Assembly (NCBI RefSeq): GCF_900103785.1
Contig: NZ_FNHE01000001.1
Span: forward strand, 124,001 to 188,000
Length of the DNA stretch: 64,000 bases
Reading direction: 5' to 3'
Source: Geodermatophilus siccatus
Lineage (GTDB): Bacteria > Actinomycetota > Actinomycetes > Mycobacteriales > Geodermatophilaceae
The notes beneath the pieces are model-generated. The model was not told the origin of the DNA. It saw nothing but the letters and a program-made list of their open reading frames with translations, and did not search any database. Each line of letters opens with the position of its first letter. Position 1 is the first letter of the stretch. The position numbers were made by a program, and so were the translations under genes. This document shows positions 18,104 to 28,938 of the stretch, one piece after another.

Positions 18104-18874
18104 ATGAGCACCCACGACGACGAGCGCGGCTCCGGCACGGACCCCCGGTACACGCCTCCGCAGCAGTACGGTCAGCCGCCCCACCAGTCCGGGCAGCCGT
18201 ACGGGGGCCAGCAGTACCAGCCCTCCCCCTTCGGCCAGGGCCAGCCGCCCGGCCAGCCCGGGTACGCGCAGCAGTACGGCCAGCCGGGGTACCCCCAGCA
18301 GTACGGCCAGCCGGGCGGCTACAACCCGTACTCGCCGCAGGGCCAGTACGGGCAGTACGGCCAGTACGGGCAGACGGCGGTGCCCGCGCGCCCCACGCCG
18401 GTCGTGGTCGCCGCCGTCCTCGGCTTCGTCTTCGGCGCCTTCGGCGCGCTGATGTCCCTGGGCCTGCTCCTGGGCGGCGCGGTGTTCGGCACCGTCTTCG
18501 AGGACCTGGTCGCCAGCGACCCGGCCTTCGAGGACGTCGACACCGGCGGGGTCGACACCGGTCAGATCACCGGCGTGCTCGTGGTCCTGGGGATCCTCGC
18601 CCTGGTCTGGACCGTGCTCATGATCTGGGGCGCGGTGCGCGCGCTGACCGGTCGCAGCCGCGTGCTGCTGCTGGTGGGCGGGGCGATCGCCGTGGCGGTG
18701 ACCGCGCTGTTCCTGGTCGGCGTCCTCTCGGGCGTGTCGACCGGCGGGGCCGGTGGCGGCGAGGTCGTCTTCTCCCTGCTGCTGTTCCTAGCGGCCCTGG
18801 CGATCGTCGTGCTGCTGTGCCTGCGGCCGGCCGCGCAGTACTTCGCCGCGCACCGCGCGCGGCGCGGCCGCTGA
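18104..18874 (+). CDS. Membrane protein with QYGQP-repeat cytoplasmic tail
   Basis: A 256-residue protein. The first 95 residues are low-complexity and rich in Gln, Tyr, Gly and Pro with tandem QYGQPG-type units, then four hydrophobic segments with an acidic loop. The architecture resembles other actinobacterial Pro/Gln-rich membrane proteins of unknown role; the repetitive tail may self-associate. GGAGGAG precedes the ATG. A second four-TM protein follows 20 nt later. Confidence 0.7.
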   Translation: MSTHDDERGSGTDPRYTPPQQYGQPPHQSGQPYGGQQYQPSPFGQGQPPGQPGYAQQYGQPGYPQQYGQPGGYNPYSPQGQYGQYGQYGQTAVPARPTPVVVAAVLGFVFGAFGALMSLGLLLGGAVFGTVFEDLVASDPAFEDVDTGGVDTGQITGVLVVLGILALVWTVLMIWGAVRALTGRSRVLLLVGGAIAVAVTALFLVGVLSGVSTGGAGGGEVVFSLLLFLAALAIVVLLCLRPAAQYFAAHRARRGR

Positions 18875-18894
18875 CGCCGGGCCGGGGGCGCCCC

Positions 18895-19299
18895 GTGTCC
18901 CCGACCGACCGGGCCGGCACCCGACGGCCGCCGCACGTCCTCATGGCGGCGGTCGCCGGCTCGGTCGAGGCCTTCCTGCTGCTGCTGGCCGCCCTGCTCT
19001 ACTTCACCTACAGCGCGTTCGGCCCGTGGCTGGCCGTCTTCGGTGCGGTGTTCCTCGGCCTGGCGATCGCCTGCGTCGTCGGCAGCGTGCTGGCGCTGCG
19101 CGGCCGGACGCCCCGCGTCCTGATGGTCGCCGCGGCGACGGCGGCCGCGATCGCCGTGGTCCTCATCGCGATCTCGGTCGCCGGCGGGGCGGGCTTCGAC
19201 GCCTTCTCAGCGGCGGTCGTGCTGCTCGGCGTGGGACCCGTCGTCCTGCTGCTGCAGGCGCCGTCCCGGGAGTGGTTCGCCGCCTCCCGCGACCGATGA
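18895..19299 (+). CDS. Small four-TM membrane protein
   Basis: A 134-residue hydrophobic protein starting at GTG, 20 nt after the QYGQP-repeat protein; the two share the arrangement of their C-terminal TM segments and ending (REWFAASRDR versus QYFAAHRARR), so they may be diverged paralogues. Function unknown. Confidence 0.65.
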   Translation: MSPTDRAGTRRPPHVLMAAVAGSVEAFLLLLAALLYFTYSAFGPWLAVFGAVFLGLAIACVVGSVLALRGRTPRVLMVAAATAAAIAVVLIAISVAGGAGFDAFSAAVVLLGVGPVVLLLQAPSREWFAASRDR

Positions 19300-19314
19300 G
19301 CCGCCGGACGACGA

Positions 19315-19344
19315 GGCCCCCGCCGCCGATCGGCGGCGGGGGCC
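19315..19344. terminator. Perfect 30-bp palindrome, terminator
   Basis: Self-complementary 15+15 bp palindrome centred between 19329 and 19330, 15 nt after the small membrane protein stop, with no loop bases beyond the turn. Probable terminator for the plus-strand pair. Confidence 0.65.
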
Positions 19345-19358
19345 CGGAGGATGCCGTC

Positions 19359-19413
19359 GGCCCCGTCCCGGGCCCCGCCCTGAGCCTGCGAAGGGTGGGG
19401 AGGACGGGGTCCC
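19359..19413 (-). repeat. 3'-end palindromic element, copy B (ilvC)
   Basis: Outer arms CCCCGTCC (19361-19368) and GGACGGGG (19402-19409), loop core GAGCCTGCGA, immediately downstream of the ilvC stop. Outer arm sequence differs from copy A but remains fully complementary. Confidence 0.8.
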
Positions 19414-19416
19414 CTC

Positions 19417-21070
<1,654 letters not shown>

Positions 21071-21107
21071 TGCTCAACTTCCTTTCAGGACCGACCGGCT
21101 CCGGGTG

Positions 21108-21185
21108 GCCCCCCAGGGTCCCCTCCCGAGCCTGCGAGGGGTGGGGAGGAGGGGGTCCTTCGCCGAGCGGTGGGGGAAGGGGGTC
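21108..21185 (-). repeat. 3'-end palindromic element, copy D plus truncated second copy (ilvB)
   Basis: A complete element with loop core GAGCCTGCGA and CCCCTCC-type arms is followed by a partial copy (CCGAGCGGTGGGG then GGGGGTCC) ending at the ilvB stop. The same partial form recurs at about 28855-28875. Confidence 0.75.
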
Positions 21186-23057
21186 CTAGACCTGGCCGTC
21201 GCCGAAGACCGGGCGGACGTCCCGCGCGGCCAGGATGTCGTCGTTGCTGGCGCCCGCGGCCACCATCGGCCACACCTGGGCGTCGGCACCGACGATGAAG
21301 TCGATGACCACCGGGGCGTCGTCGATGGCCATCGCCTTCTCGATGACGGCGTCGACGTCGTCCTTGCTCTCGCAGCGCAGGCCGACGCAGCCCAGCGCCT
21401 CGGCCAGCGCCACGAAGTCGGGGATGCGCACCGGCGTGGGCCGGCCCTCGGCGTCGACCGGGTGCAGCTTGGTGTTGGAGTAGCGGCCCTCGTAGAAGAG
21501 GGTCTGCCACTGGCGGACCATGCCGAGGTTGCCGTTGTTGATGAGGGCGACCTTGACCGGGATCCCCTCGATGGCGCAGGTGGCCAGCTCCTGGTTGGTC
21601 ATCTGGAAGCAGCCGTCGCCGTCGATGGCCCACACGGTGGTGTCCGGGCAGCCGTACTTGGCGCCCATCGCCGCGGGCACGGCGTAGCCCATCGTCCCGA
21701 GGCCGCCGCTGTTGAGCCACGTGCCGGGCTTCTCGTACTTGATGAACTGGGCGGCCCACATCTGGTGCTGGCCGACACCGGAGGCGTAGATCGCGTCCGG
21801 CCCGGCGATCGCGCCCAGCCGCTCGATGACGTACTGCGGCGACAGCGCGCCGTCCTCGGGCCAGTCGTAGCCGAGCGGGTACTTCTGGCGCCACTGGTCC
21901 AGCTGGGCCCACCAGGCGGACAGGTCGGGCGCGCGGCCGGCGTCGCGCTCGGCGCGCAGCGCGGTGACCAGCTCGGCGATGGTCTCCCGCGCGTCCCCGA
22001 CGATGGGCACGTCGGCCTTGCGGTTCTTGCCGATCTCGGCCGGGTCGATGTCGGCGTGCACGACCTTGGCCCCGGGGGCGAACGACGACAGCTGGCCGGT
22101 GACCCGGTCGTCGAAGCGGGCGCCGAGGGCGACGAGCAGGTCGGCCTTCTGCAGCGCGGTGACCGCGGTGACGTTGCCGTGCATGCCGGGCATCCCGAGG
22201 TTCTGCGGGTGGCTGTCGGGGAACGCGCCGCGCGCCATGAGGGTGGTGACCACGGGGGCACCGGTGAGCTCGACCAGCTCGGCCAGCTCGGCGCTCGCCT
22301 GCGCCTTGATGACCCCACCACCGACGTAGAGCACCGGCCGGCGGGCGGCGGCGATCAGCGCGGCGGCCTCGCGGACCTGCTTGCCGTGCGGGCGGGTGGT
22401 CGGCTTGTAGCCGGGCAGGTCCAGCCGCGGCGGCCACGAGAAGTCGGTGGTGGCCTGCAGCGCGTCCTTGGAGATGTCGACCAGCACCGGCCCGGGGCGG
22501 CCGGTGGCGGCGAGGTGGAAGGCCTCGGCGATCCGCTGCGGGATCTCGGCGGCGTTGGTGACCAGGAAGTTGTGCTTGGTGATCGGCATCGTGATGCCGC
22601 GGATGTCGGCCTCCTGGAAGGCGTCCGTGCCGATCGCCGCACTCGGGACCTGACCGGTGATCGCCACGATCGGGACCGAGTCCATGTAGGCGTCGGCCAG
22701 CGGGGTCACCAGGTTGGTCGCGCCGGGGCCGGAGGTGGCCATGCAGACGCCGACCCGGCCGGTGGCCTGGGCGTAGCCCTGCGCGGCGTGCCCGGCGCCC
22801 TGCTCGTGCCGGACGAGCACGTGCCGCACCCTCGAGTCGAACAGCGGGTCGTAGGCGGGCAGGATCGCGCCGCCCGGGATGCCGAAGACGACCTCGACGC
22901 CGACCGCCTCGAGCGACCGCACGAGGCTCTGCGCCCCGGTGATGCCGGTGAGGGGCTCGGCGGCGGCCTCCTCGACCGAGCGGGCGGTGGTCTCGACCCC
23001 CGTCAGTGCCTCGGCGGCCTCGCGGGTGGCGGACCCACCCGGGGTGGTGCTGGTCAT
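21186..23057 (-). CDS. ilvB: Acetolactate synthase large (catalytic) subunit
   Basis: ThDP- and FAD-dependent condensation of pyruvate with pyruvate or 2-ketobutyrate. The 623-residue protein has the ThDP-activating glutamate in [14 protein letters not shown], and the ThDP/Mg motif starting GDGCFQM and ending near NNG. ATG 23057 has AGGAGA upstream. An extended, Glu/Ala-rich N-terminus of about 35 residues precedes the conserved domain. Controlled by the leader-peptide attenuator upstream. Confidence 0.95.
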   Translation of the reverse strand: MTSTTPGGSATREAAEALTGVETTARSVEEAAAEPLTGITGAQSLVRSLEAVGVEVVFGIPGGAILPAYDPLFDSRVRHVLVRHEQGAGHAAQGYAQATGRVGVCMATSGPGATNLVTPLADAYMDSVPIVAITGQVPSAAIGTDAFQEADIRGITMPITKHNFLVTNAAEIPQRIAEAFHLAATGRPGPVLVDISKDALQATTDFSWPPRLDLPGYKPTTRPHGKQVREAAALIAAARRPVLYVGGGVIKAQASAELAELVELTGAPVVTTLMARGAFPDSHPQNLGMPGMHGNVTAVTALQKADLLVALGARFDDRVTGQLSSFAPGAKVVHADIDPAEIGKNRKADVPIVGDARETIAELVTALRAERDAGRAPDLSAWWAQLDQWRQKYPLGYDWPEDGALSPQYVIERLGAIAGPDAIYASGVGQHQMWAAQFIKYEKPGTWLNSGGLGTMGYAVPAAMGAKYGCPDTTVWAIDGDGCFQMTNQELATCAIEGIPVKVALINNGNLGMVRQWQTLFYEGRYSNTKLHPVDAEGRPTPVRIPDFVALAEALGCVGLRCESKDDVDAVIEKAMAIDDAPVVIDFIVGADAQVWPMVAAGASNDDILAARDVRPVFGDGQV

Positions 23058-23193
23058 GGCGTCTCCTGGCCGTGCGTCTCGCTGGTCGGGCCTTGCTGGG
23101 CGCCCCGGGAACGGGGCCGTCGATCGGTGCCGTGCGGTGGTCGGCGGTACCTGCGGCGCGGGCCGGCGGCGTCGGAGGAGGTCGGGGCCCGCA

Positions 23194-23231
23194 AACGAAA
23201 GACCCCTCGTGCCTGCAGGCACAGAGGGGTC
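23194..23231 (-). terminator. ilvB attenuator terminator
   Basis: On the minus strand GACCCCTC/GAGGGGTC plus GTGCCTG/CAGGCAC form a 15-bp stem with one bulged T (23231-23201), followed by TTTCGTTT. It lies between the leader peptide and ilvB. Confidence 0.75.
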
Positions 23232-23261
23232 AGCGCGTCGGTCGGGAGGGACCGACGCGCT
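23232..23261 (-). promoter_or_regulatory. ilvB leader pause/anti-terminator hairpin
   Basis: Perfect 12-bp stem AGCGCGTCGGTC / GACCGACGCGCT with a 6-nt loop, overlapping the leader stop codon and abutting the terminator. It is the expected position for the hairpin whose formation depends on where the leader ribosome stalls. Confidence 0.6.
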
Positions 23262-23295
23262 AGGCGATTACGAGGAGCAGGCAGGCCGGGCGCAC
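23260..23295 (-). CDS. ilvB leader peptide (LLLVI)
   Basis: GTG 23295 to TAG 23262-23260 encodes [11 protein letters not shown]: five consecutive branched-chain residues just before the stop. Followed by the pause hairpin and terminator, this is a ribosome-mediated attenuator sensing Leu, Val and Ile tRNA charging. The start is leaderless, 6 nt after the -10 box. Similar ilvB leaders are known in Corynebacterium and Streptomyces. Confidence 0.8.
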   Translation of the reverse strand: MRPACLLLVIA

Positions 23296-23301
23296 ACGGC
23301 C

Positions 23302-23331
23302 ACTGTGCGCCTCGTCCAGGCCCGTCGTCAA
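23302..23331 (-). promoter_or_regulatory. ilvBNC promoter
   Basis: On the minus strand TTGACG (23331-23326), an 18-nt spacer and CACAGT (23307-23302), then 6 nt to the leader GTG. This is the clearest -35/-10 pair in the window. Confidence 0.6.
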
Positions 23332-23364
23332 CCAGGCCGTCTCATTGAGTGGGAACGCGTGTCG

Positions 23365-26055
23365 TCAGACGTGGGACGGCGTGCGGTCGCCGTCCAGCGC
23401 GCCCCCGACTGGCCCGACGAGCACCGCGGCCAGGTCGGCGACCGGCACCGGGCGGCCGAGCAGGTGGCCCTGCAGGAACCGGCAGCCCAGCCGGCGCAGC
23501 GCCGCGAGCTGCCCGGGCGTCTCCACGCCCTCGGCGACGACGTCCATGCCGAGCGTGCGGCCCAGGTCGACGACGCTGGCGACGACGGCCGCCGCGCGCG
23601 GGTCGTGCTCGATGTGGGCCACGAAGTCACGGTCCATCTTGAGGACGTCGACGGGCAGCCGGGACAGCCGCGCCAGGGTGGAGTGGCCCGTGCCGAAGTC
23701 GTCGATGGAGATGACGCAGCCGGCCTCGCGGAGAGCGGCCAGCTCCCGCTCGACGCGGTCCTCGGCGTCGACGAGCACCGACTCGGTGATCTCCAGCATC
23801 AGCCGGGAGGCCGGCACGCCCGAGGCGGCGAGCGCCCGCGCCACGTCATCGGCCAGGCAGCCTGCCTGCAGGTGCCGCACGGAGACGTTCACCCCCAGCT
23901 TCAGGTCGTGCCCCTGCGCCAGCAGCGGCGCCAGGGCCGCGGTCGCGGCGCCGAGCACCCAGCGCTCCAGCGGCACGATCAGACCCTCGTCCTCGGCCAC
24001 CCCGACGAACTCCTCCGGGGGGACGTCGCCCAGTTCGGCGTGCCGCCAGCGGACGAGGGCCTCCAGGCCGAGCACGCGGCCCTCCTCCACGCCGACGACC
24101 GGCTGGAGCGCCACCGACAGGCCGCCGTCGGCGATCGCGGCGGGCAGGTCCCGGGCCAGCCGGGCGCGCCGGTCGACGACCCGGTCCAGGGCCTCTCCGG
24201 TGGTCCGGACGCAGTTCTTGCCGGCGGCCTTGGCCGCCCGCAGCGCCAGATCGGCCCGCCGCACGGCCTCGGCGGGGTCCCCGCCGACGGGGAGCTCGGC
24301 GACGCCGACGCTGCCGGAGACGGGGAGAGCCAGCCCGCCGCGGCCACTGCCGTCGGGCGCCGGCGGCCGGTGGTCACGGTCGAGCAGCACGACCAGCCGC
24401 TCGGCGAGCACGGTGGCCTCGTCCCGGCCGGCGCACACCAGGACGGCGAACTCGTCACCGCCGAGCCGGGCGACGACGTCGTCCTCCCGCGCGGCCGCGC
24501 GCAGCGTCTCGGCCACCTCGCAGAGCAGCCGGTCGCCCTCGTCGTGGCCGGCGACGTCGTTCACCGCCTTGAAGCCGTCGAGGTCGACGAGCAGCAGGCA
24601 GCCGGGGGTGGTGCCGGCGGACACCTCGCCGAGCGCCGCCATGAAGCGGGCGCGGTTGGGCAGGCCGGTGAGGAAGTCGGTGTAGGCCATCCGCTCCAGC
24701 TCGCGCTGGGTCGAGCTGCGGTCGGTGACGTCGCGCAGGTGCAGCACCAGGCCGCCGCTGTCGCCGGCGCCGGACACCCCGGCGGGGGCGGCGCCGGAGG
24801 GGGCGGCCCCGGTGAGCTCGACGTCACGCCAGCCACCGCCGCGGGCGCGCAGCCGCGCGGTCGTGGGCAGCAGTCCCACCGTGGTGCCGCCGCGGACGGC
24901 CTGCGCGACCCGGGGGACGAGGTCGCGGTCTCCCTCGTCGAGCAGGTCGGCGAGCAGCCGCCCGGTGAGGTCGCGGTCGGTCCAGCCGAGCTGGGCCTCC
25001 ACCGCACCCGAGGCCCAGCCGATGCGGCCGGTGCCGTCCAGGACGACGGTGACCGCGTCGCCGCTGTGCACCAGAGCGCGGAAGTACCCCTCGGTGCGCA
25101 GCAGGCGCCGGGTGAGCCGGTAGCCGTCGCCGGCCCACAGCACGGTGCGCAGCGAGGTGAGGACGACCAGCGCCGCTCCCCCGCCGGCCTCCACCGGGTC
25201 GATCCCCCGCCCGGCCAGCACGCCGGCGAGGAGCAGCAGCAGCACGGCCGAGGCCACGCCCGAGGCCAGCACCAGACCGCGCAGCGCGGCGATCGGCCGG
25301 TCGAGGTCCGGGGTCGTCGGCTCGCCGGGGTCCGACCGCACGGCCAGCACGCTCGCCGCCAGCATGGCCATCCAGGCCTGCTCGGTGACGGCGGTGGCGG
25401 CGGTGCTGCCCAGCGTCCGGCCGAGCGCACCGCCGATGGCGACGGCCGCCATCGCGACGGAGGCGGCGAGCAGCCAGACCGCTGCCCCGCGGCGCGCGCC
25501 GCGGACCCCGGTGACGGTGACCAGCCCGACGCCGACGAGGACGGCCCCGACTCCCGGGTAGCCGATGGCGATCAGCCCGTCGGCCGCGCCGTCGACACCG
25601 GTGAGCAGAGCGGCCAGCAGCACGTGGCCGGACACGGCGACCGCCAGCGTCGCGATGAGGCCGTCGAGCACCGTGCGCCAGCCGGGCCACCGGCGCGACC
25701 GCGGCGGCAGCAGCCGGAGCGCCGCCAGCACGGCGAGCGGCACCGCCAGCAGCATCGGCACGTCCTCGGCGCCGCCGAACTCCAGGTCCGCGCCGGCGCG
25801 GACGGTGGCGAGGACCTGGCCCACGGCCAGCAGGCCCAGCGCTCCCCCCAGCGCCCGCCACGGCCGCGCGGACCGGCCCGGCAGCCGGGCGGCGCCGCGC
25901 TCGGCCACGACCGCGGCCGCCCCGGAGCCGAGGGCCAGGCAGGCGGGGACGAGCACGGGCGCCAGCGGGGAGCGGGTCAGCTCCAGGACTGCCGTGGCCG
26001 CGGCGAGCAGTCCGAGCAGGACGAGGACCGGGCCCGCAGCTCGGACGGCGGGCAT
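23365..26055 (-). CDS. Membrane GGDEF-EAL protein, both domains apparently intact
   Basis: An 896-residue c-di-GMP enzyme: about ten N-terminal TM segments, a PAS-like domain (about 355-480), GGDEF (motif RLGGDEF near 528) and EAL (GLEALVRW near 660). The I-site RxxD is present as REDD, five residues before GGDEF. EAL catalytic residues appear complete (NVSV, EITES, IDDFGTG, KMDRDF, AEGVET). The ATG overlaps the stop of the upstream paralogue (ATGA). Confidence 0.9.
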   Translation of the reverse strand: MPAVRAAGPVLVLLGLLAAATAVLELTRSPLAPVLVPACLALGSGAAAVVAERGAARLPGRSARPWRALGGALGLLAVGQVLATVRAGADLEFGGAEDVPMLLAVPLAVLAALRLLPPRSRRWPGWRTVLDGLIATLAVAVSGHVLLAALLTGVDGAADGLIAIGYPGVGAVLVGVGLVTVTGVRGARRGAAVWLLAASVAMAAVAIGGALGRTLGSTAATAVTEQAWMAMLAASVLAVRSDPGEPTTPDLDRPIAALRGLVLASGVASAVLLLLLAGVLAGRGIDPVEAGGGAALVVLTSLRTVLWAGDGYRLTRRLLRTEGYFRALVHSGDAVTVVLDGTGRIGWASGAVEAQLGWTDRDLTGRLLADLLDEGDRDLVPRVAQAVRGGTTVGLLPTTARLRARGGGWRDVELTGAAPSGAAPAGVSGAGDSGGLVLHLRDVTDRSSTQRELERMAYTDFLTGLPNRARFMAALGEVSAGTTPGCLLLVDLDGFKAVNDVAGHDEGDRLLCEVAETLRAAAREDDVVARLGGDEFAVLVCAGRDEATVLAERLVVLLDRDHRPPAPDGSGRGGLALPVSGSVGVAELPVGGDPAEAVRRADLALRAAKAAGKNCVRTTGEALDRVVDRRARLARDLPAAIADGGLSVALQPVVGVEEGRVLGLEALVRWRHAELGDVPPEEFVGVAEDEGLIVPLERWVLGAATAALAPLLAQGHDLKLGVNVSVRHLQAGCLADDVARALAASGVPASRLMLEITESVLVDAEDRVERELAALREAGCVISIDDFGTGHSTLARLSRLPVDVLKMDRDFVAHIEHDPRAAAVVASVVDLGRTLGMDVVAEGVETPGQLAALRRLGCRFLQGHLLGRPVPVADLAAVLVGPVGGALDGDRTPSHV

Positions 26056-28691
26056 CAGCGGGACCCGACGAGGCCCGGCCAGAGCAGGCCGGCGCCCTCG
26101 TCGAGCATGCCGACGAGGTCGAGCAGGCGCATCGGCCGCGCCAGCAGGAAACCCTGCGCGAAGCCGCAGCCCGCGGCGCGCAGCGCGCCCAGCTGGGCCG
26201 GCGTCTCCACGCCCTCGGCGACGACGTCGAGACCCAACGCCCCGGCGATCGCCACGACGGACTCGCACAGCGCGCGGGCCTTCGGGTCGCGGTCGACGCG
26301 CAGCACGAACGCGTGGTCGAGCTTGAGCACGTCGATCGGCAGCCGGGTCAGGTGCGCCAGCGACGATCGGCCGGTGCCGAAGTCGTCGAGCGCCACGTGC
26401 ACGCCCATGAGGCGCAGGGCCTCGATGTCGACGGTCACGTGCTCGCCCTCGGACATCAGCGTCGCCTCGGTGATCTCCAGGATCAGCCGCTCGGGCGCCA
26501 GCCCGGTCGCCTGCAGCACGGCGGCGACGTCGCGGACCAGGGTGCGCGCGGCGACGTGCGAGGCGGAGATGTTCACGCCCAGCCGCAGCGGTACGGGGCC
26601 GTGCGGGAGGGTCAGCACGGCCTCGGCGGCGGTCTCCAGCGCCCAGCGCTGCAGCTCGCCGATCACGCCGGCGCGCTCGGCGATCGGCACGAACTCCGCC
26701 GGCGGCACCTCACCGAGCCGGGGGTGCTGCCAGCGCAGCAGCGCCTCGACACCGGTGACCCGCCGCTCGCTCAGCGAGACCACCGGCTGGAAGAGCACCG
26801 AGAGCTCGCCGCGGTCCCAGGCGCCGGGCAGGTCCTCGCGCAGCTGGGCGCGCCGCTCGGCGGCGCTGCCCAGCGCCGGCCGGTACCGCAGCGCGGTGCC
26901 CGTGCCGGCGGCGGCCGCCGCCCGGACGGCGAGCTCGGCGCGGGTCATGAGGTCGGCGACCGACTCGGCGGCGGCCAGGTCCACCACGCCGATGCTGGCG
27001 CTGAGGTCGAAGAGCCCGGCGGCGGTGTCCAGTGGCTGCTCGATCACCGACAGGCAGCGGTCGGCCAGCAGGTCGACCGCGTGCGGTGCGCCCTCGGCCA
27101 GGACGGCGAAGGCGCCACCGCCCACCCGGCTGACCGCGTCGCAGCCGCGCACGGTGGCCCGCAGTCGTCGGCCGACCTCGACCAGCACCGCGGTGACGAC
27201 GTCCCGACCGGCGTCCTCGCGCACCTCGTCGAGACCGTCGAGCTCGATCAGCAGCAGGCTGCGGCAGGTCGTCCCGGCCTCGGCGAGGGCCGCCTCGAGC
27301 CGCTGCTCGAAGCCGGCCCGGTTCGGCAGGGCGGTGACGGGGTCGGTGAACGCGACCTGCTCGAGCGCCTGCTCGCGCGCGACCCGCTCGGTGGTGTCGC
27401 GGCAGTGCAGCACGACGGCGCCCACGACGGTGTCCGAGCGCAGGTCGGTGAAGCCGGCCTCCAGGTGCCGCCAGGTGCCGTCGGCGTGCCGCAGCCGCAG
27501 CCGCAGCTCACCGGGGGGCGTCGCGTCCCCGGCCGCCGGCAGGAGGGCCCGGGCCACGGGCAGCGCGTCCTCGGGGTGCACCAGTTCGAGCAGGTCGGCG
27601 CCCACCGGCACCGCGGTGGGGCTGCCGAGCGTCGTCCCCAGGGTCGCCGAGGACCAGGTGACCCGCAGGTCGCCGTCGAGGACGAGGACGGCGTCGCTGC
27701 TGGCGGCGACCAGGGAGCGGAAGTACGCCTCGCTGCGCCGCAGCCGGGCGCCGAGGAGCTGCTCGTCGCGGGCGGTCAGCCAGCGGTGCAGCACGGCGAG
27801 CACGGCGCACAGCGAGCCCCCGACGGCGATCACCGGGCTGATCCGGTGACCGGTCAGCGACACCGCGGCCGCCCCGAAGCAGGCGACCGTCATGGCCAGG
27901 TGCGGCAGCAGCTGGCGCAGGTGCGTGGAGCGGCCGGTCCGCGGCCGCGGGGAGGCGTCCGGGCACGGGCCCGGATCGAGCAGGACGGCGGCGCCGAGCA
28001 GCACCAGCCCGCCGGCGACGAGGAAGCGGCCGACGTCGCCGACGGCGTGCTCCTCCGTCAGCATCGCCGAGGTGCCCAGCGCCCGGCCGGGGGCGAGCAG
28101 CGCCGTCGCGGCCAGCAGCACCAGCGCCATGGGCTGGCGGCGGCTCTCGATGACGCCCAGGAGGAGGACGGCGGCGGCCACCGTGGCCGAGGTGACGACG
28201 ACGGCCGCGGCGAGGACGACACGCCCGCTCGGCTCGAGGTCCAGCCAGCTGACCTCGGGGCCGAGCACCAGCACCTGCACGACGAGCACGCAGGCGATGA
28301 GGAAGAGGGTGAGCTCGACGGCCGGGCGGGCTCCGCCCCGCAGCCTCGAGGGGGCGACGAGGGTGAGGATGCCGAGGACGGCGAGCACGTAGCCGGGGAC
28401 GGTGGGCAGCCAGCGCAGGGCCACCTGCTCCAGCGGGGAGTCCGGTGCCGCGGCCGTGACCGCGACCAGGCCGACCACCGGCATCAGCGGGGCCGGGGCG
28501 AACAGCCGCCAGCCCCGCCACCCGGACTGCTTCGACCGCCCGGCGGTCCACAGCACGGCCGCGGTGGCGATGCCGAGTGCGCCGAGGGCGAGGTCGCCGA
28601 CGTGTCCCGGGCCCGGCGTGCTCGCGGACACCGCACAGGCGGTCCCCACGGGCACGGTGCTCCCGAGGAACCACCACCTCAGTCTGTCCAC
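26055..28691 (-). CDS. Membrane GGDEF-EAL paralogue with degenerate GGDEF
   Basis: An 878-residue protein with the same layout as the gene after it: about nine TM segments, PAS-like domain, GGDEF and EAL. The GGDEF signature is GGGAF near residue 524, so cyclase activity is unlikely, yet the I-site RxxD (RGCD) five residues upstream is kept. The EAL domain retains VEALLRW, EITEA, LDDFGTG, KLDHAF and AEGVET. Likely a phosphodiesterase or c-di-GMP sensor. GTG start; co-transcribed with the downstream copy. Confidence 0.9.
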   Translation of the reverse strand: MDRLRWWFLGSTVPVGTACAVSASTPGPGHVGDLALGALGIATAAVLWTAGRSKQSGWRGWRLFAPAPLMPVVGLVAVTAAAPDSPLEQVALRWLPTVPGYVLAVLGILTLVAPSRLRGGARPAVELTLFLIACVLVVQVLVLGPEVSWLDLEPSGRVVLAAAVVVTSATVAAAVLLLGVIESRRQPMALVLLAATALLAPGRALGTSAMLTEEHAVGDVGRFLVAGGLVLLGAAVLLDPGPCPDASPRPRTGRSTHLRQLLPHLAMTVACFGAAAVSLTGHRISPVIAVGGSLCAVLAVLHRWLTARDEQLLGARLRRSEAYFRSLVAASSDAVLVLDGDLRVTWSSATLGTTLGSPTAVPVGADLLELVHPEDALPVARALLPAAGDATPPGELRLRLRHADGTWRHLEAGFTDLRSDTVVGAVVLHCRDTTERVAREQALEQVAFTDPVTALPNRAGFEQRLEAALAEAGTTCRSLLLIELDGLDEVREDAGRDVVTAVLVEVGRRLRATVRGCDAVSRVGGGAFAVLAEGAPHAVDLLADRCLSVIEQPLDTAAGLFDLSASIGVVDLAAAESVADLMTRAELAVRAAAAAGTGTALRYRPALGSAAERRAQLREDLPGAWDRGELSVLFQPVVSLSERRVTGVEALLRWQHPRLGEVPPAEFVPIAERAGVIGELQRWALETAAEAVLTLPHGPVPLRLGVNISASHVAARTLVRDVAAVLQATGLAPERLILEITEATLMSEGEHVTVDIEALRLMGVHVALDDFGTGRSSLAHLTRLPIDVLKLDHAFVLRVDRDPKARALCESVVAIAGALGLDVVAEGVETPAQLGALRAAGCGFAQGFLLARPMRLLDLVGMLDEGAGLLWPGLVGSR

Positions 28692-28796
28692 ACCTGCTCA
28701 GTCGGCAGGCAGCCGGGGCGACGACAGGGGGACGGACCCGGTGCTCACCCCTCCGGGTGACGGCCTCGCGCCCGCCTCCCTCGCCGGGCCCCGCCA

Positions 28797-28851
28797 CCGC
28801 CCCCGTCCGGAGGCTCACCCCGAGCGTGCGAGGGGTGGGAGGGACGGGGTC
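28797..28851 (-). repeat. 3'-end palindromic element, copy E1 (ilvD, distal)
   Basis: Outer arms CCCCGTCC (28801-28808) / GGACGGGG (28842-28849), loop core GAGCGTGCGA. Followed (28852-28878) by a partial CCGAGCGGTGGGG remnant as in copy D. Confidence 0.8.
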
Positions 28852-28878
28852 CTCCTCCGAGCGGTGGGGAGGAGGGGC

Positions 28879-28935
28879 GGCCCCCTTCCAGGGTCCCGCC
28901 GCGAGCCTGCGAGGGGTGGGTGGAAGGGGGCCCTT
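28879..28935 (-). repeat. 3'-end palindromic element, copy E2 (ilvD, proximal)
   Basis: Nine-bp outer stem CCCCCTTCC (28881-28889) / GGAAGGGGG (28922-28930), inner CCCGCC, loop core GAGCCTGCGA, 3 nt from the ilvD stop. The two ilvD copies stand in tandem, in the same orientation. Confidence 0.85.
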
Positions 28936-28938
28936 CGA

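Noticed and set aside
18150..18380. Short tandem DNA repeats as regulatory repeats
   Set aside because: They are in-frame codons for the QYGQP-rich tail of a membrane protein.
22879..27849. A 1656-codon open frame on the plus strand
   Set aside because: Antisense to ilvB's 5' part and the two GGDEF-EAL genes; low-complexity Ser/Arg translation, no recognisable domain.
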